A stretch of 64,000 bases of DNA from DASWTL01 sp966250385 (GCA_966250385.1 CBINHC010000012.1:78058-142057); one strand, 5' to 3'. Positions 17,680 through 27,415 are shown, counted from the stretch's first letter. Notes: a model not told the origin generated them from the sequence alone. A program made the numbers and translations.

Positions 17680-18969
17680 ATGAATTATTCTACAATTAGG
17701 AAAGTTGTTGCATGCTCCTTGGTAGCAGTGCTGGGGGTGACTGCCTCTTATGCACAGGACACTACCATGACTACAACAACAACCACCTCGTCTTCAGCCA
17801 AGGTATTTGGTGGGCGAGCTCAGTACAGAACATGGTCCATTGGCTTGAATGCGGGTGTTCTTGCACCGATCTCCATCATCAGCGGAGCAAATGACTTCAA
17901 TGACTGGGATTTGAACCTCGGTTATGGTCTGACCATCCGCAAACAGCTCGGACATGCTTTCGGACTGGAAGGTGCCTTCCTCCGCGGAAAGGTTTCCGGA
18001 GCAAATGACCCGGGTGAAGGACCGATCAATACCGCAGCAACATCTTTTGAAACAGATCTTGACTGGAGTGCTGCACTGACCGGCGTGGTAAACGTGGCAA
18101 CGGCGGACTTCTTGAGAAGAGAAAATAACGTCAACTTCTTCCTGAAGGCTGGTGCCGGTATCGTAGGCTATAACATCAACGTGGTACCAGGCGGTGACCA
18201 GGGCAGCCGTAAAGAGCTGTTCTTCCCGGTTGGCGTAGGCGTGAAGTTCAAACTATCGGACCGCGTTGCGCTGGATCTGGGTTATACTTCCAGCTTTATG
18301 GATGCTGACAACCTGGATGGAACCTGGGCAAGAAACGACCTGGATACCTGGTCTTACGGTTACGGTGGTTTAGACTTCTCACTCGGATCTTCTTCAAAAC
18401 CAAGCCTCGAGTGGGTCAACCCGGTTGCCGTTATGTATGACGATCTGAAAGATCCGACCTTACGCCAGGAAGTAGAAGCATTAAAAGGTCGTGTTACTGC
18501 ACTTGAACAACAAGATCTTTTGAAAGATACCGATGGAGACGGTGTGGCTGACCGCCTGGATAAATGCCCTGACACTCCTGCAGGTACTCAGGTTACCGGT
18601 TCCGGATGTCCGATCGAGTTCCCTGTAGATTCTACCATGATGGGCACTTATGAAAACATCCAGTTCGAGTTCGATTCTTCTGTGCTGAGAACCTCTGCTT
18701 ATCCTACCCTGGACAAGGTGTCTTCCGATATGAGAAGCAACTCTTCTGCAACCCTGACCCTGGAAGGACACGCATCTGCGGAAGGTACTGAAGAGTACAA
18801 CATGAACCTTTCAAGAGACAGAGCAAACTCTGTTAAAACTTACCTGGTGAATTCAGGTGTGGATGCAAACAGAATCACTGTGCGCGCTCTTGGAGAAACA
18901 AAACCAATCGCTTCCAACGCAACAGAAGCAGGACGAGTGAAAAACCGTCGTGTTGAGTTCAAAAAGTAA
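17680..18969 (+). CDS. OmpA-family outer membrane protein
   Basis: The 429-residue protein has a signal peptide ending near residue 25 (TASYAQ), a beta-barrel-like region with alternating aromatic strands to about residue 250, one calcium-binding thrombospondin-3-like repeat DTDGDGVADRLDKCPDTP (about 284-301), and a peptidoglycan-binding OmpA C-terminal domain (about 325-429) with FEFDSSVLR, EGHAS and the closing GRVKNRRVEF. Codon choice is more uniform than in neighbours, which suggests high expression, and a strong terminator follows. It tethers the outer membrane to the wall. Confidence 0.95.
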   Translation: MNYSTIRKVVACSLVAVLGVTASYAQDTTMTTTTTTSSSAKVFGGRAQYRTWSIGLNAGVLAPISIISGANDFNDWDLNLGYGLTIRKQLGHAFGLEGAFLRGKVSGANDPGEGPINTAATSFETDLDWSAALTGVVNVATADFLRRENNVNFFLKAGAGIVGYNINVVPGGDQGSRKELFFPVGVGVKFKLSDRVALDLGYTSSFMDADNLDGTWARNDLDTWSYGYGGLDFSLGSSSKPSLEWVNPVAVMYDDLKDPTLRQEVEALKGRVTALEQQDLLKDTDGDGVADRLDKCPDTPAGTQVTGSGCPIEFPVDSTMMGTYENIQFEFDSSVLRTSAYPTLDKVSSDMRSNSSATLTLEGHASAEGTEEYNMNLSRDRANSVKTYLVNSGVDANRITVRALGETKPIASNATEAGRVKNRRVEFKK

Positions 18970-18991
18970 TACCTGCCCTTAGGAGGCTAAA

Positions 18992-19024
18992 AAAGAGTTC
19001 CGGATATCCGGGACTCTTTTTTTT
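18992..19024 (+). terminator. Rho-independent terminator after the OmpA gene
   Basis: A near-perfect self-complementary stem (AAAGAGTTCCGGAT against ATCCGGGACTCTTT, one G-T wobble) is followed by a run of eight or more T. It lies 22 bp past the stop. Confidence 0.93.
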
Positions 19025-19041
19025 ATTGCTAATTTTGTTAG

Positions 19042-19182
19042 ATGTATTTTTTCCGCAAAAAAGACCCGAACCGGCCCACCAGCTTCAATCTGCGTGTCAT
19101 GCACGCGATTAATGCAACCGCCATCATTCTTTTTCTGGCGGGGCTGATCTACAAATTAATTGAATGGTTTATTCTTGATTAA
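19042..19182 (+). CDS. 46-residue single-pass membrane protein (DUF6728-like)
   Basis: The frame runs from ATG 19042 to TAA 19182 and touches the ridA ATG at 19183. The product has a basic start (MYFFRKKDPNRP), a short amphipathic part (TSFNLRVMHAIN) and one membrane helix (ATAIILFLAGLIYKLIEWF). The KKDPNRPTSFNLRVMH pattern is what I recall from small Bacteroidota proteins grouped as DUF6728; this was not checked by search. Direct abutment with ridA indicates cotranscription. Function unknown. Confidence 0.75.
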   Translation: MYFFRKKDPNRPTSFNLRVMHAINATAIILFLAGLIYKLIEWFILD

Positions 19183-19563
19183 ATGAAAAACGTTATACAC
19201 ACAGCCAGCGCCCCCCAGCCGATCGGGCCGTACAGCCAGGCCGTCCGGGCCGGCAACATGCTTTTTCTTTCCGGACAGATCGCAATCGATCCCGCAACCG
19301 GCGAGCTGGTCGCCGGCGACCTGGCATCGGAGACCCGGCAGGTCATGGAAAATATCCGCGCAGTCCTCGCGGAAGCCGGTGCCGAACTGGCGGACGTGGT
19401 TAAGACCACGATCTTCCTGACCGATATGGGGGATTTCCAGGCCGTCAACGAAGTTTACGGAACGTATTTCGAGGGTAACTTCCCGGCTCGCGAGACAGTT
19501 GCCGTGGCGGGCCTACCTAAGAACGTTCGTGTCGAAATCTCTGTTATTGCCGTTAAGTCCTGA
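19183..19563 (+). CDS. ridA: RidA-family enamine/imine deaminase
   Basis: The 126-residue protein is a typical RidA (YjgF/YER057c) homologue: PQPIGPYSQAVRAGNMLFLS at the start, IFLTDMGDF in the middle, and PARETVAVAGLPKN at the end with the arginine that binds the substrate carboxylate. It hydrolyses reactive 2-aminoacrylate and other imines formed by PLP enzymes, sparing targets such as branched-chain and arginine enzymes. It directly follows the 46-residue membrane protein and is three bases before the permease gene. Confidence 0.95.
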   Translation: MKNVIHTASAPQPIGPYSQAVRAGNMLFLSGQIAIDPATGELVAGDLASETRQVMENIRAVLAEAGAELADVVKTTIFLTDMGDFQAVNEVYGTYFEGNFPARETVAVAGLPKNVRVEISVIAVKS

Positions 19564-19566
19564 TTC

Positions 19567-20493
19567 TTGAAGTCTTCCCGCCTGAAATATTTCGGTGCAG
19601 CGATAAGCTCTACAGCAATGTGGGGCTTTTTCTCTATCCCCCTGCGGAACCTGCACGATTACCCTTCCGAACAGATCCTGCAGTGGCGGATCATCACCTC
19701 GCTGATCATTACCTGGCTGGTCATCCTGCTGTTCAGGCGTAAAAGCCTGGCCGGTGAGCTGGCCTTTCTGAGACAGCAATCGCCTTCGGGCCGGAAACGG
19801 ATCATCACGCTGATTTTTCTCGCCGGTGTCCTGATCACGGGCAACTGGTACTCGTTCATCTATGCGGTCAATCATGTAAGTTTGAAGTCCGCGGCTTTTG
19901 CCTACATGGTCTGCCCGCTGCTGACTGCGATGGGCGGCTTTCTGATCCTGAAGGAACACCTGACACCGCTCAAGCTGACCGCCATCGGTATCGCGTTTAT
20001 CAGTATACTGATCCTCTCGCGCGGATCGCTCAGGGATGTATACTGGTCGGTATTCGTTGCGTCCCTTTACGCTTTTTACCTGGTCATCCAGCGGATCGTC
20101 CGGGATCTTGACAAGTTCAATATGCTGGGGGTGCAGCTGCTGCTGTCCCTTATCCTGACGCTTCCGCTGTTTATTTCCCAGGGCGCAGGGATTCCGGATG
20201 CCCCGGAATTCTGGATCAATATCCTGGTGATCTCGGTCGTTTTCACGATCATCCCCCTGTTTCTGAGTCTGTATGCCCTAGTGGGGATCCCTTCATCGAC
20301 CATGGGAATCATCATCTATGTGAATCCCGTGATTGCATTTGCCGTTGCGATCCTGTACTTTGGCGAAGAGGTTACCACCATGCAGGCGCTGGCTTATTCG
20401 CTGCTGGTTCTCGCTGTCATCATTTTCAATTCGGGCTTTCTCAGCGGTTTGATCGCCAGCAGGTACAAAAAAACAGCTGACAACCTCGCTTAA
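19567..20493 (+). CDS. EamA/RarD-type permease
   Basis: The 308-residue protein has about ten membrane segments arranged as two EamA repeats; WGFFSIPLRNL in the first helix and PLLTAMGGFLILKE after helix four are family-like. EamA permeases move amino acids or other metabolites, usually outward; the substrate here is unknown. The start is TTG at 19567, three bases after the ridA stop; no ATG near the N-terminus fits. It is followed by recG after 12 bp. Confidence 0.88.
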   Translation: MKSSRLKYFGAAISSTAMWGFFSIPLRNLHDYPSEQILQWRIITSLIITWLVILLFRRKSLAGELAFLRQQSPSGRKRIITLIFLAGVLITGNWYSFIYAVNHVSLKSAAFAYMVCPLLTAMGGFLILKEHLTPLKLTAIGIAFISILILSRGSLRDVYWSVFVASLYAFYLVIQRIVRDLDKFNMLGVQLLLSLILTLPLFISQGAGIPDAPEFWINILVISVVFTIIPLFLSLYALVGIPSSTMGIIIYVNPVIAFAVAILYFGEEVTTMQALAYSLLVLAVIIFNSGFLSGLIASRYKKTADNLA

Positions 20494-20505
20494 ACTCCAA
20501 CCGGT

Positions 20506-22611
20506 TTGAATGAAGAAACGCTGATAACTCCCATCGTATACCTGAAAGGCGTCGGGCCGCAGCGGGCTGATATCCTGCTGAAGGAACTGGGCATCCGCAC
20601 CTACCGCGATCTGCTGGAGCACTATCCGTTCCGGTATATCGACAGGACCCGGTTCTACAAGGTTCGGGAACTGCACCAGGACCTTCCTTCAGCCCAGGTA
20701 ATCGGACGGGTCGTTTCCAAAGCGATCGCCGGGGAGAAACGCAGCCGGCGCCTGGTGGTCCAGTTCAGGGATGACACCGGGATCATGGAGCTCGTCTGGT
20801 TCCAGGGCGTCACATGGATCGATAAACTGATCCAGCCGGGAATGGTGCTGATCATCCTGGGGAAACCGGCCGTGTTCAACGGAAAGGTTTCCATCTCTCA
20901 TCCGGAACTGGAAGTCTGGGACCCCAAATCAAAGAAAACCGGAAATCTGACCCTGCAGCCCGTGTACAGTTCTACGGAAAAACTCAAGCAGTTTTCCCTG
21001 GACACCCGGGGAATCCAGCGTTTACAGGCCGGTCTGCTGGATACGGTGCTGCGTCATCTGCCTGAAACGCTGCCCGGATATATCCGCGACACCCACCGGC
21101 TGGCCGACCGGGCCACGGCGATCAGGAATATTCATTTCCCCGAGGATGCGGATGCCCTGGAAAAGGCGCGGTACCGGCTGAAGTTTGAGGAACTGTTCTT
21201 TATCCAGCTCAAGCTGCTCAAGAACAAGCTGCTCCGGACCCGCAAGTACCGGGGTTTCATATTCGACCAGGTTGGTCCTGCATTCAACGAGTTTTATAAT
21301 GAACGCCTGCCCTTTGACCTGACCGGAGCGCAGAAAAGGGTTCTCCGAGAGATTCGCACGGATACCCAGCGGGGCGTCCAGATGAACCGGCTCCTGCAGG
21401 GCGATGTGGGCAGCGGCAAAACGATCGTCGCGCTGATGACCATGCTCCTGGCCCTGGACAACGGGCACCAGGCCTGTATGATGGCTCCGACGGAGATCCT
21501 CGCCCAGCAGCATTTCCAGTCGGTCAGCAAGCTTGTCGGCGACGACTTTATCACCGTTGAGCTCCTGACGGGGTCAACTCCCCGGAAAAAGCGCAGGGAG
21601 ATCCTTGAAAAACTGCAGTCGGGGGAGCTTCAGGTCCTGATCGGCACCCATGCGCTTTTGGAGGATACCGTACAATTCCGGGATCTCGGCCTCGTGGTGA
21701 TCGATGAGCAGCACCGGTTCGGTGTGGAACAGCGCGCCCGGTTATGGCGGAAGAACACGACGCCCCCGCACATCCTGGTGATGACGGCCACGCCGATACC
21801 GCGAACACTTGCCATGACCCTTTACGGGGACCTGGACGTATCCGTGATCGACGAATTGCCGGCCGGAAGGAAACCGATCAAAACGGTGCACCTGTACGAA
21901 CACCAGCGTCTGCGGATGTATGGTTTTATGCGGGAGGAAATGGCGAAAGGCCGCCAGGTCTACGTGGTCTACCCGCTGATCAAAGAAAGCGAAAAACTTG
22001 ACCTTCTTCACCTCGAGGCAGGCATTCAGAATATCTCGGACGTATTCCCGCTGCCCGATTACCGGATCAGCATCGTTCACGGAAAGCTGTCGCCGGCGGA
22101 CAAGGATTTCGAGATGCAGCGGTTTGTCAGGGGGGAGACCCAGATCATGGTGGCTACGACCGTCATCGAAGTCGGTGTGAATGTTCCGAATGCCAGCGTG
22201 ATGATCATCGAGAATTCGGAGCGGTTCGGGCTTTCCCAGCTGCACCAGCTTCGGGGCCGGGTCGGCCGGGGAGCCGAGCAGTCTTTCTGTATCCTGATGT
22301 CATCGGCCAAACTGAGCCGCGAGGCGAAGATCCGGCTGGAAACGATGGTCCGGACGAATGACGGATTTGAGATCTCGGAGATCGACCTCCAGCTGCGCGG
22401 ACCGGGTGATATCGAAGGGACTCAGCAGAGCGGCGTGCTTGACCTGAAGCTGGCGGACCTGGCACAGGATCAGCAGATTCTGCAGGTCGCCCGCGCGGCC
22501 GTGATCGAAATATTCGAAAAGGACCCGGACCTGAGCAGCCCGGACCACGAACTCCTGCTCCGGCATTTCAGTGAAAAAAGTCCGGGTATCAGCTGGAACA
22601 AGATTTCCTGA
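20506..22611 (+). CDS. recG: ATP-dependent DNA helicase RecG
   Basis: The 701-residue protein has the N-terminal wedge/OB region starting with LKGVGPQRADILLKELGI, Walker A GDVGSGKT (about 299-306), motif II DEQH (about 399-402), TATPIPRTLAM, and C-terminal QLRGRVGRG with the TRG-region. RecG remodels stalled forks and Holliday junctions by branch migration. The start is TTG (20506), as no in-frame ATG lies upstream of the conserved LKGVGP segment. Length is normal. Confidence 0.96.
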   Translation: MNEETLITPIVYLKGVGPQRADILLKELGIRTYRDLLEHYPFRYIDRTRFYKVRELHQDLPSAQVIGRVVSKAIAGEKRSRRLVVQFRDDTGIMELVWFQGVTWIDKLIQPGMVLIILGKPAVFNGKVSISHPELEVWDPKSKKTGNLTLQPVYSSTEKLKQFSLDTRGIQRLQAGLLDTVLRHLPETLPGYIRDTHRLADRATAIRNIHFPEDADALEKARYRLKFEELFFIQLKLLKNKLLRTRKYRGFIFDQVGPAFNEFYNERLPFDLTGAQKRVLREIRTDTQRGVQMNRLLQGDVGSGKTIVALMTMLLALDNGHQACMMAPTEILAQQHFQSVSKLVGDDFITVELLTGSTPRKKRREILEKLQSGELQVLIGTHALLEDTVQFRDLGLVVIDEQHRFGVEQRARLWRKNTTPPHILVMTATPIPRTLAMTLYGDLDVSVIDELPAGRKPIKTVHLYEHQRLRMYGFMREEMAKGRQVYVVYPLIKESEKLDLLHLEAGIQNISDVFPLPDYRISIVHGKLSPADKDFEMQRFVRGETQIMVATTVIEVGVNVPNASVMIIENSERFGLSQLHQLRGRVGRGAEQSFCILMSSAKLSREAKIRLETMVRTNDGFEISEIDLQLRGPGDIEGTQQSGVLDLKLADLAQDQQILQVARAAVIEIFEKDPDLSSPDHELLLRHFSEKSPGISWNKIS

Positions 22612-22710
22612 AAAATCCTGTTAAATTTGCCGTCCCGGTCCGGCCGCCGTTGAGTCTGTCAACAAAAAGTCCGTCCGGACGTTAGGGCCTTTGCCCTTAA
22701 TTTCGAAACT

Positions 22711-23988
22711 GTGAAAGACAAACCTGCGCAGGGAGTAAAACCCGATCCGTATATCGCCCTCAGATTTCCCGAGTTCCGTTCCTACATCGGAATGCGGTTC
22801 TTTTTCACCTTCGCCTACCAGATGCAGGCGATCATCATCGGGTACCACATTTATGAGCTCACCAGGGATCCGCTGGCCCTCGGACTCGTGGGACTGTGCG
22901 AAGCGATCCCTTCCATCGGGATCTCGCTTTACGGCGGCTATGTGGCGGACAAATCGGACAAACGTAAGCTCTTGCTGGGGATTTTCACCGCGATGTTCTT
23001 CTGCTCGTTCGTACTCTTCCTGGTCACGCTCGAACCGGTTCATAAAATCCTCCCGGCGAACTGGATCTTACCCATGATGTACCTGATGATCTTCGGGATC
23101 GGCATCGCACGCGGGTTTTACAGCCCCGCAGCCTTCTCCTTGATGGCGATGATCATTCCCAAGGAACATTATCCCAATTCAAGTACCTGGAACAGCTCAA
23201 GCTGGCAGGCGGCCACCATCCTGGGCCCGGCGACAGGCGGACTTATCTATGGGTTCTTCGGCGTCTCCTGGACCTTTGCGACGATCCTGGTTTTCATCCT
23301 GGTTTCCCTTTACTGCGTTTACATTCTGAAACCTCACCCGCCGGTCTACGTACCGCGGGAAAACATCTTCGAGAGCCTGTCCCAGGGAGTCCGGTTTGTT
23401 TTCGGAAACCGGATGATGCTTGGCGCCATGACGCTGGATCTCTTCTCGGTATTTTTCGGAGGCGCAGTAGCGCTGCTGCCCGTGTTCGCAAATGATATTT
23501 TGAAGGTCGGATCCGAAGGTCTCGGACTGATGCGCGCAGCGACCGCGTCCGGGGCTGTCCTGACGATGTTTGCCATGACGCGCTTTTCGCCCATGGGGAA
23601 ACCGTGGCGGAACCTCCTGATCGCCGTTGCCGGATTCGGGACCTCTATTTTCTGCTTCGGGCTTTCAACGAATTTTTACCTGTCGCTATTTCTGCTTTTC
23701 TGTGAGGGCGCATTCGACAGCGTAAGCGTGATCATCCGGTCCACCATCATGCAGCTGCTGACGCCGGACGAGATGCGGGGCAGGGTATCATCGGTCAACT
23801 CCATGTTCATCGGATCGTCCAATGAGATCGGGGCATTCGAATCAGGACTCGCGGCCCGGCTGCTGGGTACGGTTCCGGCGGTGGTATTCGGTTCCACCAT
23901 GACCCTTCTGGTCGTGACGGCAACATGGCTGAAGACCCGGAAACTCGTTCCGCTGGGCCTGCATGAGATCAATAAGAAGCCTTCATGA
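22711..23988 (+). CDS. MFS transporter
   Basis: The 425-residue protein has twelve predicted membrane segments, with the MFS loop 2-3 motif here as GGYVADKSDKRK. The substrate is not evident; the closest general type is the enterobactin-exporter/drug-efflux-like group of Bacteroidota. The start is GTG at 22711 (VKDKPAQG), since no ATG precedes the first helix. Its end overlaps the convergent PLDc_N gene by 6 bp. Confidence 0.88.
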   Translation: MKDKPAQGVKPDPYIALRFPEFRSYIGMRFFFTFAYQMQAIIIGYHIYELTRDPLALGLVGLCEAIPSIGISLYGGYVADKSDKRKLLLGIFTAMFFCSFVLFLVTLEPVHKILPANWILPMMYLMIFGIGIARGFYSPAAFSLMAMIIPKEHYPNSSTWNSSSWQAATILGPATGGLIYGFFGVSWTFATILVFILVSLYCVYILKPHPPVYVPRENIFESLSQGVRFVFGNRMMLGAMTLDLFSVFFGGAVALLPVFANDILKVGSEGLGLMRAATASGAVLTMFAMTRFSPMGKPWRNLLIAVAGFGTSIFCFGLSTNFYLSLFLLFCEGAFDSVSVIIRSTIMQLLTPDEMRGRVSSVNSMFIGSSNEIGAFESGLAARLLGTVPAVVFGSTMTLLVVTATWLKTRKLVPLGLHEINKKPS

Positions 23989-24186
23989 TGCCCGCTGCCG
24001 TCCAAGCACGAGGTAAGCGATACATCCCAGAAACGGGGCCATGAAGATAATCACGACCCAAAGGACCTTCGTCAGGCCGGGTGCCGGGGACCTGAAGATG
24101 TCCGCCAGGGAGTAAACGATCAGCAGGAACCATAATAGTGCGGCCGCCACGATCACCCAGGTGGCCGACTCTAAAAAGTTTTCCAT
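23983..24186 (-). CDS. PLDc_N-domain small membrane protein
   Basis: The 67-residue protein has two membrane helices joined by a short loop (SLADIFRSPAPGLTKVLWV) and ends FLGCIAYLVLGRQ. This is the phospholipase D-nuclease N-terminal-like domain as a stand-alone protein, common in Bacteroidota and Actinobacteria and without known activity. It overlaps the convergent MFS gene by 6 bp and lies downstream of no close partner. Confidence 0.85.
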   Translation of the reverse strand: MENFLESATWVIVAAALLWFLLIVYSLADIFRSPAPGLTKVLWVVIIFMAPFLGCIAYLVLGRQRAS

Positions 24187-24229
24187 GGAGCTTTTTAAAT
24201 CAATGACAGCGAAGCGCCGATTTTGTTGT

Positions 24230-25984
24230 CTACGCTTCGGTGAGATACTTTTCGCCGATCTGCTGTCTCCACATCGCGTAATACAGGCCCTTTTCTTCGA
24301 TCAGGTCGTTGTGCCGCCCCGCCTCAACGATATTGCCTTTTTCAAGCACGAAGATCTTGTCGGCATGCATGATCGTGGAAAGCCGGTGTGCGATCAGGAT
24401 CGTGATATGCTCCTGCATGTCGGACACGTCGCGGATAGTCTTGGTGATCTCCTCCTCTGTCAGGGAATCGAGGGCCGAGGTCGCCTCGTCAAAGACCAGG
24501 ATATCCGGCCGTCTGAGCAGCGCCCGGGCAATGGACAGCCGCTGCTTCTCACCGCCTGACACCTTCACGCCGCCTTCGCCGATCACCGTGTCAAGACCCT
24601 TGTCCGCACGGGCCATCAGCGACTGGCAGGCCGCCTTATTCAGGACCTCCATACATTCGGCATCCGTGGCGCCGGGTCTCACGAACAGCAGGTTCTCGCG
24701 GATCGTACCGGAGAACAACTGGGTGTCCTGGGTGACGAACCCGATCTTTTCACGAAGCTCATTCAGATCGATGTCGCCGGAGGGAATATTGTTGTAGAGT
24801 ACCCGACCGTCCTGCGGCGGATACAGACCAACCAGCAGCTTGACCAGGGTCGTTTTACCGGAACCGGAAGGTCCGACGAACGCGATGGTTTCGCCCTGAC
24901 GGGTCTCGAACGAAATATTGTTCAGGGCATTCCGCAATGCCGTCTGATGGCGGAAGCTGACATTCTCGAACGTCAGGGACGACAGGTTCTGCAGGCGGAC
25001 GGGATTCGCGGGTACGACCTCTTTTGGGGTGTTCAGAATCTTCCTGAAGTTGTCCAGGGACACCTCCGTTTCACGGTAGGTATTAATGATGTTCCCCAGT
25101 TCCTGCAGGGGGCCGAAGATGAAGAACGAGTACAGGAACAGGGAGAAGAACTCCCCGATGGTGATCTGCCCGTCATAGATCAGGTAGATCATCAGGAAGA
25201 TGATGCAGTTCCGCAACAGATTCACGAGTGTTCCCTGGACAAAACTGAGACTGCGGACATACTTGACTTTTTTCAGCTCCAGAACGAGAATCCGCTCCGT
25301 GGTATTGTTCAAACGCTCGATCTCCTGGGCCGATAATCCCAGACTCTTGACCAGTTCAATGTTCCGCAGCGACTCGGTCGTTGACCCGGCAAGGGCGGTC
25401 GTTTCGCTGACGATGGTTTTCTGAACCTTCTTGATCCGCTTTGACAGGACCGAACTGATCGTACCGAGGACCGGTATGACCGAGATATAGAAAACCGCGA
25501 TGATCCAGTGGATACTTACCGCATAAATGAATACAAAGGTGATCCCGATCACGCTGGTGAACACGATATTGATAAAGGAGGTGATCAGTTTCTCGGTGTC
25601 CGTGCGAACCTTCTGAAGGATGCCAAGCGTTTCCCCGCTCCGCTGATCCTCGAATACCTGGTACGGGAGTTCCAGCGAGTGGGCAAGCCCGTCGGAGTAG
25701 ATCCTGGCGCCAAGGCGCTGGGTAATGACGTTCACGTAGTAATCCTGAAAGTTCTTGGCGATCCGCGACACCATGGCGACGCCCATGGCGGCCAGGATCA
25801 GCATTCCGGCACCCCTGAAAAATTCTTCAGTGGTATAATCCCGGTAATGGGTAACATACTTATCGATGATCTTCCTGAAGATCCAGGGATCCAGGAAGGA
25901 AAAGATCTGGTTGATGGCTGCCAGCGGTAACGCGATTGCGAAAAGCCCCTTGTAGCGTTTCAGATAATTCAGGAGTAGCCTCAT
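24230..25984 (-). CDS. ABC exporter, fused permease-ATPase
   Basis: The 584-residue half-transporter has six membrane helices (about 15-295) and an ATPase domain with Walker A GPSGSGKTT (371-379), Q-loop VTQD, signature VSGGEKQR (475-482), Walker B ILVFDE (495-500) and H-loop IAHRLST. It would dimerise and export lipid, peptide or drug; lipid-flippase MsbA-type is one possibility but nothing in the context decides. It starts 12 bp after the frr terminator, so it probably has its own promoter inside that short stretch or is expressed by read-through. Confidence 0.93.
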   Translation of the reverse strand: MRLLLNYLKRYKGLFAIALPLAAINQIFSFLDPWIFRKIIDKYVTHYRDYTTEEFFRGAGMLILAAMGVAMVSRIAKNFQDYYVNVITQRLGARIYSDGLAHSLELPYQVFEDQRSGETLGILQKVRTDTEKLITSFINIVFTSVIGITFVFIYAVSIHWIIAVFYISVIPVLGTISSVLSKRIKKVQKTIVSETTALAGSTTESLRNIELVKSLGLSAQEIERLNNTTERILVLELKKVKYVRSLSFVQGTLVNLLRNCIIFLMIYLIYDGQITIGEFFSLFLYSFFIFGPLQELGNIINTYRETEVSLDNFRKILNTPKEVVPANPVRLQNLSSLTFENVSFRHQTALRNALNNISFETRQGETIAFVGPSGSGKTTLVKLLVGLYPPQDGRVLYNNIPSGDIDLNELREKIGFVTQDTQLFSGTIRENLLFVRPGATDAECMEVLNKAACQSLMARADKGLDTVIGEGGVKVSGGEKQRLSIARALLRRPDILVFDEATSALDSLTEEEITKTIRDVSDMQEHITILIAHRLSTIMHADKIFVLEKGNIVEAGRHNDLIEEKGLYYAMWRQQIGEKYLTEA

Positions 25985-25995
25985 GGGATGAAATT

Positions 25996-26030
25996 AAAAA
26001 AGGGAATGTTGTAATAACCCCATTCCCCTT
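25996..26030 (-). terminator. Rho-independent terminator of frr
   Basis: On the minus strand GGGAATG (plus 26021-26027 as complement) pairs with CATTCCC (complement of 26002-26008), 7 bp, followed by TTTTTT. It lies between the frr stop and the ABC exporter start. Confidence 0.75.
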
Positions 26031-26050
26031 CGTCTGTTTATTAATGGACC

Positions 26051-26614
26051 TCAGACGGTCATGATATCTTTCTCTTTGGCCTCCGCAAGCTTGTCCACGC
26101 GGATGATATAGGCGTCGGTCAGCTTCTGAACCTCGGCTTCACCGGCTTTCATTTCGTCCTCGGATACGCCCTCGGCCTTCAGCCGTTTAATCTTTTCGTT
26201 CGCATCCTTTCGGATGTTGCGAATGGCGATGCGGCCCTTCTCCGCCTCTTCCTTGGATTTCTTAACCAGGTCACGGCGGCGTTCCTCGGTCAGCGGCGGC
26301 ACGTTCAGGCGGATCACCACCCCGTCGTTCTGCGGATTCAGACCGAGATTGGAATTAATAATGGCTTTTTCAATAGGTCCGAGCAAACTCTTCTCCCACG
26401 GCTGAACGACCAGCGTGCGGGCATCGGGAGTGTTGATATTTCCAACCTGTGAAAGCGGGGTAGGGTTGCCGTAGTATTCTACCATAACACCATCCAGCAT
26501 GGACGGCATTGCTTTGCCGGCACGCACCTTTGTAAGTTCCGCATCGCAAAAGTCAACGGCCTTCTCCATGCTTGCTTTCGCATCGTTAAGTTGTTTCTTT
26601 ATAAGCTCGTTCAT
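26051..26614 (-). CDS. frr: Ribosome recycling factor
   Basis: The 187-residue protein has the three-helix-bundle sequence of RRF: KVRAGKAMPSMLDGVMVEYY at the hinge, TPLSQVGNI, DARTLVVQPWE and the C-terminal RRDLVKKSKEEAEKGRIAIR. With EF-G it splits ribosomes after termination. It lies 58 bp downstream of pyrH, the usual pairing, and has a terminator after it. A TATTTTTG (26632-26639) just upstream may be an internal -7 element, but no -33 partner was found. Confidence 0.97.
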   Translation of the reverse strand: MNELIKKQLNDAKASMEKAVDFCDAELTKVRAGKAMPSMLDGVMVEYYGNPTPLSQVGNINTPDARTLVVQPWEKSLLGPIEKAIINSNLGLNPQNDGVVIRLNVPPLTEERRRDLVKKSKEEAEKGRIAIRNIRKDANEKIKRLKAEGVSEDEMKAGEAEVQKLTDAYIIRVDKLAEAKEKDIMTV

Positions 26615-26672
26615 ATGGTTTACTTAGACAGCAAAAATATAAAAAAAAGTAGGAAGTAACAGGAACGGCCGT

Positions 26673-27380
26673 CTACCCTTTGACCAGGGTACCGATCGGT
26701 TCGCCCTGCGCGATCCGCATGAAATTACCGGGCTTGTTCATATCGAAAACGATGATCGGCAGGTTATTTTCCTGGCACAGGGTGAATGCCGTCATATCCA
26801 TGACATTCAGGTTCTTGTCGTATACCTCCTGGAAACTGATCTCGTCATACCGGGTCGCAGAAGAGTCCTTTTCCGGATCAGCAGTATAGATACCATCCAC
26901 CCGGGTTCCTTTCAGAACCGCATCCGCATTGATCTCAATGGCACGAAGCGACGCGGCGGTATCAGTCGTAAAGTAGGGGTTCCCTGTACCTGCTCCGAAG
27001 ATGACGATGCGCCCTTTTTCCAGGTGCCGCATGGCTCTGCGGCGGATGAACGGTTCGCAGATCTGCTCCATCTTAATGGCGGTCAGCAGGCGGGTCTTTA
27101 CGCCGACCTTCTCCAGGGCGTCCTGAAGGGCCATGCTGTTGATCACCGTCGCAAGCATCCCCATATAGTCGGCCTGTACCCTGTCCATCCCGGCCTTTTC
27201 AGCACTCAGTCCCCGGTAGATATTGCCGCCGCCGATCACGATGGCGATCTCCAGACCCTTGGCATGCACCGCTTTTATATCCTGGGCATACTGGGCTACG
27301 CGGTCAATATCAATTCCATACTGTTTGTCACCCATCAGGGACTCACCACTAAGTTTAAGGAGGATTCTTTTATATTTCAT
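26673..27380 (-). CDS. pyrH: UMP kinase
   Basis: The 235-residue protein is a bacterial hexameric UMP kinase: LLKLSGESLMGD at the start, VIGGGNIYRG, FGAGTGNPYFTTDTAASLRA for UMP binding, and the end LGEPIGT-type tail (QGEPIGTLV). It phosphorylates UMP to UDP for RNA and DNA precursors. It precedes frr and has its own promoter-like sequence (27416-27446) at the 3' edge of nagA. Confidence 0.97.
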   Translation of the reverse strand: MKYKRILLKLSGESLMGDKQYGIDIDRVAQYAQDIKAVHAKGLEIAIVIGGGNIYRGLSAEKAGMDRVQADYMGMLATVINSMALQDALEKVGVKTRLLTAIKMEQICEPFIRRRAMRHLEKGRIVIFGAGTGNPYFTTDTAASLRAIEINADAVLKGTRVDGIYTADPEKDSSATRYDEISFQEVYDKNLNVMDMTAFTLCQENNLPIIVFDMNKPGNFMRIAQGEPIGTLVKG

Positions 27381-27415
27381 GAAATGTTCTTTTACGAGCC
27401 GGGGTAATGGCAGGC

